A stretch of 16,838 nucleotides of DNA, from NCBI GenBank assembly GCA_041691815.1, contig JBEPTZ010000097.1:1-16838 (forward strand), written 5' to 3'. Source of the stretch: 70-18 sp041691815 (lineage in GTDB: Bacteria > Pseudomonadota > Alphaproteobacteria > Acetobacterales > Acetobacteraceae). Shown here one piece after another: positions 7,484 to 15,530 of this stretch. The number at the start of each line of letters is the position of its first letter. Within the stretch, counting starts at the first letter, position 1. A program made the translations under genes and the position numbers. Under the pieces are notes generated by a model, which saw only the letters and a program-made list of their open reading frames with translations, was not told where the DNA came from and did not search any database.

Positions 7484-7487
7484 ATCC

Positions 7488-7641
7488 ATGATTCGTCACG
7501 ACGACGAGCCTGACAACCCGACCGATCCCGACGTGCCCGAGCCGCTCGGCACCTCAACGAACTGGAAAGCTGCTGCTGAAGCAGCGCAAGGTGCTGATCT
7601 TCGGCGCGATCAACGACAAGGCCGCGCGGGACGTCACGGCT
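7488..7641 (+). pseudogene. ClpP-like protease remnant, frameshifted and truncated
   Basis: The first frame (MIRHDDEPDNPTDPDVPEPL) is acidic and carries on as LGTST. At about 7560 the sense moves to the next frame, TGKLLLKQRKVLIFGAINDK followed by AARDVTA. The segment KVLIFGxINDKxARDVTA matches the opening of ClpP-like proteolytic subunits, where it precedes RLLALAA and the Ser active-site region. All of that downstream part is gone. At about 7641 the sequence jumps into the phosphotransacetylase fragment. One inserted base plus a large deletion therefore killed the gene. An enoyl-ACP reductase origin was considered less likely. Confidence 0.5.
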
Positions 7642-8119
7642 TTGCCAAAACGCGATCGGGCTCGCGCGCGCGCTCGGCGCTGCCATGCCGAAAGTAGCGG
7701 TGTTGGCGGCGGTGGAAATGGTGCGACCCAACATGCCAGCCACAATTGACGGCGCGATCCTCGCGAAGATGGCGGACCGTGGCCAGATCGTCGGCGGGAT
7801 CGTCGACGGGCCGCTCGACCTCGATGCTGCGGTCGATGCCAAAGGGGCGCGGATAAAGCATATCTCATCGCCGATCGCCGGCCTCGCCGATGTGGTGATC
7901 GTGCCGTACATTGGAGTGGGCGACATGGTCTATAAGAACTTCGCGTTCATGGTTGATGCCCAGATCGCAGGACTTGTAGTTGGTGCCAAGCTGCCTGTGA
8001 TCCTGACCAGTCGAGCCGACACCGCCGCTTCACGCCGGTTCTCCGCCGCCGCCGCCGTTCTCTACGCCGACGCGTTGGCGCGTGATCCCGCCATCCTGCA
8101 TCCCGAAGCCGCAGAGTGA
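7641..8119 (+). pseudogene. pta: Phosphate acetyl/butyryltransferase, C-terminal fragment
   Basis: Coding similarity starts at about 7643 with QNAIGLARALGAAMPKVAVL, continues through NMPATIDGAILAKMADRGQI and GGIVDGPLDLD to SPIAGLADVVIVPYIGVGDM, and ends after LPVILTSRAD. This is the C-terminal half of the Pta/Ptb family, which makes acyl phosphates from acyl-CoA. Normal proteins are over 300 residues; about 158 remain, and the N-terminal half is replaced by the ClpP-like remnant. The ATG at 7685 could give a 144-residue product lacking much of the fold. The reading frame of this part is undamaged, so the deletion may be recent. The stop lies 6 bp before the acetate kinase start, the usual pta-ackA pairing. 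Confidence 0.75.
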
Positions 8120-8125
8120 TCGGCC

Positions 8126-8413
8126 ATGAGTAAGGCTATCGTCGTTTTCAACGTGGGCTCCACCGGTCTGAAGTTCGGCGCTTCTGCGGTGGATGCCGCC
8201 CGGTCGCTGCCGCTGCTTTGCGTGGGCCGGATCGACAGCATGCAAGGCGACCCGCACTTCGTCGTCAAGAACGAGGCCGGCAAGCCGCTGGATACGCATG
8301 AATGCGGCGACGGTCACACGATCGATCATCGGACCGCGATGCACTTCATCATCACCTGGCCCAGTAAAGGTGGCTCGGCACCGGTATCGGCACCACGGCG
8401 ATGGGCGACGTGA
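8126..8413 (+). pseudogene. ackA: Acetate kinase, N-terminal fragment
   Basis: The first ~78 residues match acetate kinases: MSKAIVVFNVGSTGLKFGA, then PLLCVGRIDSMQGDPHFVVK and THECGDGHTIDHRTAMHFII. A full enzyme has about 400 residues. After HFIITWP (about 8362) the frame enters unrelated sequence and stops at 8413. Even the retained phosphate-binding motif is altered: families read NAGS(S/T)SLKF, here NVGSTGLKF, with Ala to Val and Ser to Gly. Together with the truncated pta just upstream, this shows the acetyl-phosphate pathway of the cluster is dead here. Confidence 0.75.
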
Positions 8414-8572
8414 TCGAGGACGAGCCAGGATGCGCCCCTCCGTGCGGGTAGCGATTGGTGGCGGCGTGCTGGTAGAGATAGCGGCGATCACCGTCAACCA
8501 GGCCTGCGACTCCGGCGCGCGCACCGGCGATGGCGCCGATCGCCGGCATCGATACCGCGCGGGTCCGCCATC
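8364..8572. other. Unassigned junction between ackA remnant and exporter operon
   Basis: One frame reads GTGIGTTAMGDVIEDEPG from about 8373 and stops at 8451. Another reads MRPSVRVAIGGGVLVEIAAI from 8430 and resembles a membrane segment, but it degrades into Arg-rich sequence. I recognise neither. They may be scraps of genes lost in the deletion that truncated ackA, or the leader of the exporter operon. No TetR-type regulator is present. Confidence 0.3.
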
Positions 8573-9616
8573 ATGCTGAACCGAACCCGGATCATCATCA
8601 TCGCCGCGTTAGTGCTGGCGCTCGCCGGCGGCGGCTTCGCCTGGATGCGCCTGGACCGCCGCACCGCGCCCACCACGCTTACCCTGTATGGCGACGTCGA
8701 TATCCGCGAGGTGCACCCGGCGTTCAACGATTCTGGCCACGTCACTCGAATGCTGGTGCAGGAGGGTGCGGTTGTGCATCGCGGGCGGTTGCTCGCAACG
8801 CTGGACGACACGCGCTATGCTGCCGGCCTGGCCCAGGCCAAGGCGCAGATGCGGAACGCGGAGGCCGTGCTGGCCAGGCTGCAGGCCGGATCGCGGCCGG
8901 AAGAGATTGCCGCAGCCAAGTCCAACATGGACGCGCTGGAGGCGACCTATCGGAACAACGAGATCAATTACCGACGCGCAATATCTCTTGCCGCCAGCAG
9001 CGCCGGAACCGTCCAGGGCCGCGATGACGCGAAGGCGGCTGTCGAGGTGGCGCGCCATCAGTACGAAGCCGCACGGCAGGCCTACATCCTGGCGATGAAG
9101 GGCCCGCGCGAGGAAGACATCGCCGCCGCGCGGGCCGCCTGGCAGGCAGCGGTGGCCGCGGTCGCACTGGCGCAACGACAATTCGACGACACCAAGCTCT
9201 ACGCGCCCTCCGACGGAATTGTCGAGGACCGCATCCTGCAACCGGGCGACATGGCCTCGCCCTCCGCGCCGGTATTCACCATTGCCCTGCCGAGCCCGCT
9301 CTGGGTGCGCGCCTATGTGCCGGAAAGCGAGCTCGGCCACGTCCGCCTCGGCGTTGCGGCGACGGTCGGCACTGACAGCTATCCCGGCCGGGTCTATCAC
9401 GGCTGGGTCGGCTATCTCTCGTCTACCGCCGAATTCACCCCGAAAACCGTGGAAACCTCAGACCTGCGCACCGCGCTGGTCTATCAGTTGCGCGTTTACG
9501 TCTGCGACGCCCAGGGCGAGCTGCGGCTGGGCATGCCGGCGACCGTGCATATAGCCCTCGCCCAGAAGCCGTCTCAGGCGCCACCGGGCTGCATGCCGGG
9601 CAATGCCGACCACTGA
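8573..9616 (+). CDS. ybhG: HlyD-family periplasmic adaptor (YbhG-like)
   Basis: This 347-residue membrane-fusion subunit would link the inner-membrane ABC transporter to the cell envelope. One N-terminal membrane anchor spans about residues 7-25 (IIIIAALVLALAGGGFAW). The first half of the lipoyl-like domain follows (HPAFNDSGHVTRMLVQEGAV, GRLLATLDD). A long Ala/Gln/Glu-rich coiled-coil hairpin covers about 82-205, including two EEIAAA/EEDIAAAR repeats. The second lipoyl half starts at YAPSDGIVEDRILQPGD (from 210), followed by a beta-barrel region with LWVRAYVPESELGHV. No signal-peptidase site is apparent, so it is likely anchored. ATG 8573 directly precedes the basic-hydrophobic start. The 3' end overlaps the ATPase gene by 14 bp. 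Order and domains match E. coli YbhG. Confidence 0.87.
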   Translation: MLNRTRIIIIAALVLALAGGGFAWMRLDRRTAPTTLTLYGDVDIREVHPAFNDSGHVTRMLVQEGAVVHRGRLLATLDDTRYAAGLAQAKAQMRNAEAVLARLQAGSRPEEIAAAKSNMDALEATYRNNEINYRRAISLAASSAGTVQGRDDAKAAVEVARHQYEAARQAYILAMKGPREEDIAAARAAWQAAVAAVALAQRQFDDTKLYAPSDGIVEDRILQPGDMASPSAPVFTIALPSPLWVRAYVPESELGHVRLGVAATVGTDSYPGRVYHGWVGYLSSTAEFTPKTVETSDLRTALVYQLRVYVCDAQGELRLGMPATVHIALAQKPSQAPPGCMPGNADH

Positions 9617-11411
9617 ACCCACCACCGCTGCCCCCGCAGGCGCGGCCCACCAGCCGGCGTTGCGTCTGGCCGACGTGCGCCGCAGCTTCCGCGCCGGCAA
9701 GCGCGTCGTCACGGCGCTGGACGGGATCACCGCCGAGGCGGCGCGCGGCGCCGTGACCGGGCTGATCGGTCCGGACGGCGCCGGCAAGACCACCCTGATG
9801 CGGCTGATCGCCGGCCTGTTGCGCGCCGATTCCGGGCATATCGAGGTGCTGGGGCTCGATGTCGCGGGCGACCCGCTCGGCGTGCAGGCCCGGCTCGGCT
9901 ACATGCCGCAGCGGTTCGGGCTGTATGAAGACCTCAGCGTAGGTGAGAATCTCAATCTCTACGCCGACCTGCAAGGTGTCCCGCCGGATCAGCGCCCCGG
10001 GCGCTACGCCGAGTTGCTGCACATGACCGGGCTCGGCCCGTTCACCGCGCGCATGGCCGGCCGCCTGTCGGGCGGAATGAAGCAGAAACTGGGGCTGGCC
10101 TGCACGCTGGTGCATCCGCCCGACCTGTTGCTGCTGGACGAGCCCACCGTCGGTGTCGATCCGGTGTCGCGGCGGGAGCTGTGGCAGATCATCGACCACC
10201 TGACCCGCGAGACCCATATGACCGTGGTGTTCAGCACCGCCTATCTGGACGAGGCCGAGCGCTGCGACAGCGTGCTGCTGATCCATAATGGGCGGCTGCT
10301 GGGACACGGCAAGCCCGGCCAGTTCACCGCCGAGACGCAAGGCCGCAGCTTCTTCGCCACCGCCAGCCTGGGACGCCGACGCCTGCAGGCGCGGCTCGCG
10401 ACGGTGCCCGGGGTGATCGACGCGGTGATCCAGGGCAGCAAGGTACGGGTGGTGATGGCCGACGCCACGCCGCCGGTGGCCGCCAGCCTGATCGCCGAGG
10501 CGCCGGATCTGGTGTTGAGCCCAACGCCGCCGCGCTTCGAGGACAGCTTCGTGGCCCGCCTGCGGGTGCAGTCCGCCACCCCGCCGCCGGCTCCGGCCGT
10601 TCCGCCGGCGGCGCCCTCGACACCCATGACGTCGGCCACGTCGAACACAGCCGGCGACGTGATTTCGGTCGCCCATCTCACCCGCCGGTTCGGCGCCTTC
10701 GTCGCCGTCAACGACGTGAGCTTCACCGTCGCGCGCGGAGAGATATTCGGCCTGCTCGGCGCCAACGGTGCCGGAAAATCTACCACTTTTCGCATGTTGT
10801 GCGGCCTGCTACCACCATCGGCCGGCACATTGCGCGTCGCCGGCTTCGACCTGCGAACGGCCGCGGCCTCGGCGCGCGGGCGGATCGGCTACATGGCGCA
10901 GAAATTCTCCCTCTATGGCGACCTGTCGGTGGCGCAGAACCTGCGCTTCTTTTCCAGCGCCTACCGTCTGTCCGGCGCCCGCCAGCGCGCGCGCATCGAC
11001 TGGGCCGAGACCGAGTTCGAACTCGGCCCGATCCGCGACACCACCGCACACGAGCTGTCGCTCGGCTTCAAGCAGCGCCTCGCGCTGGCCTGCGCGCTGA
11101 TGCACGAGCCGGACATCCTGTTCCTCGACGAGCCCACCTCCGGCGTCGACCCGCTCGCGCGGCGGGAGTTCTGGCGCCGGATCAATGTGCTGGCGGAAGC
11201 GGGCGTCACCGTGCTGGTGACCACGCATTTCATGGAGGAAGCGGAATACTGCGACCAACTCGTCATCATGGCGCAGGGCAGCGTTCTGGCCGCCGGTGAG
11301 CCAGAGGCGATCAAGCGGCGCGCGCGCAGTGCGGCATTGCCCGATCCCACCATGGAAGACGCCTTCATCGCAGTCATCGAAGCGGCCCGGCCGCCGGCGC
11401 AGGCGGCATGA
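9603..11411 (+). CDS. ybhF: ABC exporter ATPase with two fused nucleotide-binding domains (YbhF-like)
   Basis: The 602-residue cytosolic protein contains two ABC ATPase domains in tandem. Domain 1 has Walker A GPDGAGKTT (56-64), signature LSGGMKQ (155-161) and Walker B LLLLDEPT with Asp179/Glu180. Domain 2 has Walker A GANGAGKST (386-394), a divergent signature LSLGFKQ (485-491) and Walker B ILFLDEPT with Asp509/Glu510. A Pro/Ala-rich linker at about 322-345 separates them. The non-canonical second signature is, as I recall, also seen in E. coli YbhF, so it is a family trait rather than damage. It powers the permease pair encoded next, overlapping the following gene by 4 bp (ATGA). E. coli YbhFSR is linked to efflux of cationic drugs and Na+/H+ exchange; the substrate here is unknown. 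Confidence 0.9.
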   Translation: MPTTEPTTAAPAGAAHQPALRLADVRRSFRAGKRVVTALDGITAEAARGAVTGLIGPDGAGKTTLMRLIAGLLRADSGHIEVLGLDVAGDPLGVQARLGYMPQRFGLYEDLSVGENLNLYADLQGVPPDQRPGRYAELLHMTGLGPFTARMAGRLSGGMKQKLGLACTLVHPPDLLLLDEPTVGVDPVSRRELWQIIDHLTRETHMTVVFSTAYLDEAERCDSVLLIHNGRLLGHGKPGQFTAETQGRSFFATASLGRRRLQARLATVPGVIDAVIQGSKVRVVMADATPPVAASLIAEAPDLVLSPTPPRFEDSFVARLRVQSATPPPAPAVPPAAPSTPMTSATSNTAGDVISVAHLTRRFGAFVAVNDVSFTVARGEIFGLLGANGAGKSTTFRMLCGLLPPSAGTLRVAGFDLRTAAASARGRIGYMAQKFSLYGDLSVAQNLRFFSSAYRLSGARQRARIDWAETEFELGPIRDTTAHELSLGFKQRLALACALMHEPDILFLDEPTSGVDPLARREFWRRINVLAEAGVTVLVTTHFMEEAEYCDQLVIMAQGSVLAAGEPEAIKRRARSAALPDPTMEDAFIAVIEAARPPAQAA

Positions 11412-12532
11412 GCGCCGGCGCCCTCCGTCGCCTGTATGGGCTGCTGCGCAAGGAGTCGCTGCAGATTTGGCGCGACCCCTCGGCGCTGGCAATCGCCTTC
11501 CTGCTGCCCGCGGTGCTGCTGCTGATCTTCGGCTACGGCGTCACGCTGGATTCTCGCAATGTCCCCATCGCCCTGGTGGTGCAGCGTCCCACTGCACTCG
11601 CCGCCAGCTTCACCAGCCTGTTCGCCCACTCCCCGTTCTTCCTGCCGCGCCGCTACCTCACCATCCAGGAGGCCGAGCAGGCGATGGACGCGCGCGTCGT
11701 GCAGGGCATCGTCTGGCTGCCGAGCGACTTTGCCAACCGCGCTGAGGCCGGCGGCAACGCCTCGATCGGCGTGATCGTGAACGGCGTCGATGCCAACAAT
11801 GCCCGCATCATCGAAGGCTATGTGCAGCAAGTCTGGGCCACTTGGCTCACCGCGCGCGCCCAGGCGGCGGGCGGCGCCGCGCCGCTCCCGCTGTCAGTGC
11901 AGCCGCAGATCCGCTTCAACCCCGCGGTCAACAGCCGTGACTACCTGGTGCCTGGCCTGATCGCGGTGATCATGACACTGACTGGCGCGCTGCTGACCGC
12001 GCTGGTGATCGCGCGCGAATGGGAGCGCGGCACGATGGAAGCGCTCATGGTCACGCGCGTCACGTTGCGCGAGATTCTGCTGGCCAAGCTGATCCCGTAT
12101 TTCCTGCTCGGCATGGGCGGCATGGCGGCCTCGGTGGCGATCGCCGTGCTGCTGTTCCAGGTGCCGCTCAAGGGATCGATCCTGGTGCTCACCGGCACTT
12201 CGGCCCTGTTCATGCTGGCCTCGCTCGGAATGGGGCTGCTGATCTCCGGCTTCGCGCGCAATCAATTCGTCGCCGGGCAGATCGCGATCATCACCACGTT
12301 CCTGCCGGCCTTCATCCTGTCCGGGTTTATCTTCGATATCAACAGTATGCCGGCCGCGGTGCAGTTCATCACGCATATCGTCGCGGCGCGCTATTTCGTC
12401 GCCATCCTGCAATCGGTGTTCCTGGCCGGCGATGTCTGGTCGGTCATCCTGCCCAACGCCGCGGCACTCGCGGTGATGGCGGCGGTCTTCCTTGGTCTCG
12501 CCCGCGCCACCGCGCACAAACGGTTGGACTAG
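11408..12532 (+). CDS. ybhS: ABC-2 type permease (YbhS-like)
   Basis: The product is 374 residues. There is one membrane segment near the N-terminus (about 22-42, LAIAFLLPAVLLLIFGYGVT), then a large periplasmic region to about residue 178, then five C-terminal membrane segments. The region YLVPGLIAVIMTLTGALLTA followed by LVIAREWERGTMEALMVTRV is the characteristic ABC-2 permease motif. It contains the cytosolic coupling helix that contacts the ATPase. The gene overlaps ybhF by 4 bp and is followed after 4 bp by the second permease, so the two are made together and very likely form a heterodimer. Confidence 0.88.
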   Translation: MSAGALRRLYGLLRKESLQIWRDPSALAIAFLLPAVLLLIFGYGVTLDSRNVPIALVVQRPTALAASFTSLFAHSPFFLPRRYLTIQEAEQAMDARVVQGIVWLPSDFANRAEAGGNASIGVIVNGVDANNARIIEGYVQQVWATWLTARAQAAGGAAPLPLSVQPQIRFNPAVNSRDYLVPGLIAVIMTLTGALLTALVIAREWERGTMEALMVTRVTLREILLAKLIPYFLLGMGGMAASVAIAVLLFQVPLKGSILVLTGTSALFMLASLGMGLLISGFARNQFVAGQIAIITTFLPAFILSGFIFDINSMPAAVQFITHIVAARYFVAILQSVFLAGDVWSVILPNAAALAVMAAVFLGLARATAHKRLD

Positions 12533-12536
12533 GCGC

Positions 12537-13646
12537 ATGCTCCGCCAGGTTCTCGCGCTGATCGTCAAGGAACTGCTCGCCGTGCTGCGCGACACCAAAA
12601 GCCGGATGGTGCTGGTCGGCCCGCCGCTGATCCAGCTCATGGTGTTCGGCTACGCGGCCACCTTCGACCTCAACCACGTGCCGGTGGCGATCTACGACCA
12701 GGACCCCTCGGCGGCCTCGCGCGAACTGGTGGCGCAGTTCCTCGGCTCGCCCACGTTCCGCCTGGTTACGATGCTGCGCAGCCCGGAGCGGATCGATGGG
12801 CTGATCGATTCGCGTGAGGTGCAAATGGTGCTGGTGATCGACCGGCGCTTCACCCGCGACCTGCTCACCGGCCGGCCGGCACGGGTGCAGGCGATCGTCG
12901 ATGGCCGCAACTCCAACACCGCGATGCTGATCGTGGGCTACGCCAACACCATACTCACCGATTTCTCCCTGCGCTGGGGCGCCAACCACGGCCGCCCGCC
13001 GCCGCCCGCGATGCTCGAAATGCGCGCGCGCTACAACGCCACCCTCAACTCGCGCTGGTTCATCGTCCCCGGCATCGTGGCGCTGCTGACGCAGGTGGTC
13101 ACCCTGCTGGTGGTGGCGCTGTCAGTCGCGCGCGAACGCGAGACCGGAACCTTCGACCAGCTGCTCGTCACCCCGATGCGCCCGGTCGACATCCTGTTGG
13201 GCAAAGGGCTGCCGGGGCTGCTGATCGGGGTGGTCGAAGCCTCGGTCACCATCGCCGCCGCGGTCTGGTGGTTCAACGTGCCGCTGCGCGGCGGTCTGCC
13301 CGCGCTCTATCTCGGCCTGGTCCTGTTCGTGATCGCCGTCACCGGCATCGGCCTCGCGATATCGTCGCTCGTCGCCACGCAGCAGCAGGCGCTGTTGGGC
13401 GCGTTTCTGTTCATGGTGCCCTCGATCATCCTGTCAGGCTTCGCCACGCCGATCGCCAACATGCCGGGCTGGGTGCAGGACCTCACCCTGCTCAATCCGC
13501 TGCGGTACTTCCTCGTGATCGTCCGCAGCGTGTTCCTGGAAGGGGCGAGCATGGCGTCCCTCACCGCGCAGTACTGGCCGATGGCTGTCATCGGCGTCGT
13601 CACCCTGGCCGCCGCAAGCTGGCTGTTCCGCAGGCGGGTAACCTAG
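12537..13646 (+). CDS. ybhR: ABC-2 type permease (YbhR-like)
   Basis: The product is 369 residues with the same layout as its neighbour. A basic start (MLRQVLALIVKELLAVLRDT) precedes the first membrane segment at about 25-45. A periplasmic region follows, then five membrane segments starting with FIVPGIVALLTQVVTLLVVA (from 175) and the ABC-2 motif VARERETGTFDQLLVTPMRP. ATG 12537 is chosen because it lies 4 bp after the ybhS stop and gives the expected short cytosolic start. An in-frame GTG at 12492 would lie inside ybhS and add unlike residues. The protein ends LFRRRVT just before the IS1182 element, which has not cut the gene. Confidence 0.88.
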   Translation: MLRQVLALIVKELLAVLRDTKSRMVLVGPPLIQLMVFGYAATFDLNHVPVAIYDQDPSAASRELVAQFLGSPTFRLVTMLRSPERIDGLIDSREVQMVLVIDRRFTRDLLTGRPARVQAIVDGRNSNTAMLIVGYANTILTDFSLRWGANHGRPPPPAMLEMRARYNATLNSRWFIVPGIVALLTQVVTLLVVALSVARERETGTFDQLLVTPMRPVDILLGKGLPGLLIGVVEASVTIAAAVWWFNVPLRGGLPALYLGLVLFVIAVTGIGLAISSLVATQQQALLGAFLFMVPSIILSGFATPIANMPGWVQDLTLLNPLRYFLVIVRSVFLEGASMASLTAQYWPMAVIGVVTLAAASWLFRRRVT

Positions 13647-13837
13647 CAGCGTGTCGGTCCTAGGGTTCATCCGGGAGTAACCGCTCGACTCCTGAAGCGA
13701 AAGTTTAGCGCCCGACTCGCGATTCGCGGCGACGCCGATTCACTTATCTTCAGACGAGCCCTTACCGCGACGCGGCGGGGCCGTTTATGATGGGTGCATC
13801 GCTTCGGCTTTCCTTCTGACCCGGTCTGGCCCCGCAT
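13647..13837. other. Intergenic region, left end of IS1182 element
   Basis: This holds no gene. Part of it must be the left end of the IS1182 element. I compared it by eye with the sequence after the transposase and could not fix the terminal repeats, so the element boundary is left open. No clear transcription terminator for the exporter operon is visible. Confidence 0.35.
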
Positions 13838-15196
13838 ATGAGCAACTTCCGTCCGGTTGACCCGTGACACCGGCTTTCTGATGCCGCCGTCGGTGGATGA
13901 CTGGCTGCCTGAGCGGCATCTGGCGCGGTTCGTCGCCGAGGTGATCTCCGGGCTCGATCTGCGCGCGATGGTGGGCAGCTATCGCGGCTCGGGCGAGGCG
14001 TCCTACCACCCGAGCGTTCTGTTGGGGCTGCTGGTCTACGGCTATGCCACCGGCGTGTTTTCCAGCCGCAAGCTGGAACGGGCGACTTATGATTCGGTCG
14101 CGTTCCGCTTCATCGCCGCCAATCAGCACCCCGATCACGACACGATCGCGAATTTCCGGCGTCGTTTCCTCAAGCAAATCGAGACGCTGTTCGTGCAGGT
14201 GCTGCTGATGGCCCGCGAGATGGGGGTGCTGAAGCTGGGCACGGTGGCGCTGGATGGCACCAAGATCCACGCCGACGCCAGTCGCCACAGCGCGCTGTCT
14301 TATGAGCGTGCCGGCCAGATCGAGATGCAACTGCGCGAGGAAGTCGCCAGGCTCACGGCGATGGCCGAAGCGGCGGACCAGGCGGATACGCCGGATGGCA
14401 TGGTGATCCCCGAGGAACTGGCGCGGCGCGAGAAGCGCCTGGCCGAGATCGCCCGGGCTCGCGTCATCATCGAAGCGCGGGCGAAGCAACGCTATGTGCG
14501 CGAGAAGGCCGAGCATGATGCGAAGATGGCGGCGCGCGAGGCCAGGAGTGCTGAGACCGGCAAGCAACCGGGAGGCGCCCGGCGCCACCAGTGGCAGCGC
14601 CGGGCGCCTCCGATCAGGTCAATCTGACCGACGAAGCGTCGCGGATCATGCCGGTGGCCGGCGGCAGGTTCGAGCAATGCTATAACGCGCAAGCGGTGGT
14701 GGCGGCGGGCAGCTTGCTGGTGATTGCCGCCGATGTGACGCAGGCGCCGAACGACAAGCAGCAAGTAGCGCCGATGCTCGACGCGCTCGCAGCCCTGCCT
14801 GACGCGCTCGGCAAGGTCGAGACTTTGCTGGCGAACACGGGATATTTCAGCGAGGCGAACGTCGATGAGTGCGCCGCCGCGGGGATCGCTCCGCTGATCG
14901 CGCAAGGCCGGCAGAGCCATTACCCGAAGCTGGACGAGCGCGTCGCCGCCGACCCGCCAGAGCCTGAGGACCCGACGCCGATGGAGGCCATGGCTCACCG
15001 CCTGCAAACCAAGGCCGGCAAGAAACTCTACGCGCTGCGCAAGCAGACACCGGAGCCGGTGTTCGGCATCATCAAATCGGTGATGGGCTTTCGACAATTT
15101 TCGCTGCGGGGCATTAACAAGGTCCGGGGCGAATGGAGCCTCGTGACCATGTCCTGGAACATAAAAAGAATGTTCGTCCTCGCGGCGGCGGCCTGA
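13838..15196 (+). pseudogene. IS1182-family transposase with two frame changes
   Basis: Joined across frames this gives about 452 residues, full length for IS1182 transposases. The start MSNFRPVD is at ATG 13838. An extra C around 13859 gives GACCCGTGAC where the family needs GACCGTGAC (VDRDTG), so the first frame stops at once. The main part reads DTGFLMPPSVDDWLPERHLA onward and includes the first catalytic Asp in VALDGTKIHADAS. Near 14574 one base is missing at the foot of a strong hairpin. The remaining third (SDQVNLTDEASRIMPVAGG to WNIKRMFVLAAA) lies in the original frame. The usual second Asp (ADxGY) appears as Asn in LLANTGYFSEAN, which should abolish catalysis. The indels may be decay or sequencing errors; the Asn change argues for decay. 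Confidence 0.82.
14571..14611. repeat. Perfect 15-bp GC-rich hairpin inside transposase gene
   Basis: GGAGGCGCCCGGCGC at 14571-14585 pairs perfectly with 14597-14611 across an 11-base loop. It coincides with the second frame change of the IS1182 transposase. It could be a polymerase-slippage or sequencing hot spot, or a structured linker region of the gene. Confidence 0.6.
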
Positions 15197-15444
15197 AGAG
15201 AAACCACGCTCCCGTGGCCGCCACGGGCTCCTTGTAGGCCCCGTGGCGCGAAAAGGCCGACGGAACTTGCTCAACGCGCCCACTGGACACCATCAGAGGT
15301 CAACGGGGGCGGTGTACCATTCGATGAGCCGCGCCCCCGGTGACGACGTTCTTCCATCTCACTCCGACAAACTGCTACGAGCATGTCCCGGGAAGTCGAA
15401 TTTTTTGTTGAATGAGGTGATGGATTTGGTTCAGGGGTGCGCGG
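15197..15444. other. Region between two converging IS remnants
   Basis: This stretch has no gene. A 7-bp GC stem with a 3-base loop lies at 15211-15227 (CCCGTGG/CCACGGG), 15 bp after the transposase stop. It lacks a U tract, so it is a weak terminator candidate at best. The stretch should contain the right end of the IS1182 element and the end of the minus-strand IS remnant. I could not place either. Confidence 0.35.
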
Positions 15445-15530
15445 TTATGCGCATGCCGTGAGTTTTGCGATGTTTTGAGCGGTGCAGAGCATGGCCCATT
15501 CGCTGGTAACCTTTTCGATGCCGCGGAGGA
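15445..15530 (-). pseudogene. Second IS1182-type transposase, C-terminal scrap
   Basis: The minus strand reads LRGIEKVTSEWAMLCTAQNI then AKLTACA and stop. This corresponds to the C-terminal LRG(L/I)xKVxGEW...L...N motif of IS1182 transposases, also present in the copy just upstream (LRGINKVRGEWSLVTMSWNI). It comes from a different element. Only about 27 residues remain before sequence switches to the IS4 fragment at about 15525-15535. It converges tail to tail with the other IS1182 copy. Confidence 0.6.

Noticed and set aside
9435..10676. 413-residue minus-strand open frame antisense to the ABC ATPase
   Set aside because: It is His/Gly/Arg/Gln-rich, the typical mirror of a GC-rich coding strand, and the plus strand has complete ABC motifs.
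11894..12989. Long minus-strand frames antisense to the permease genes
   Set aside because: They have charged, repetitive composition from antisense codons; the plus strand shows clear membrane segments and ABC-2 motifs.
14555..14611. Programmed ribosomal frameshift in the IS1182 transposase
   Set aside because: There is a hairpin but no slippery heptamer upstream at a suitable distance. A second independent frame change at 13859 makes decay or sequencing error simpler.
15211..15227. Rho-independent terminator after IS1182
   Set aside because: The stem is only 7 bp and is followed by CTCCTTG rather than a U tract.
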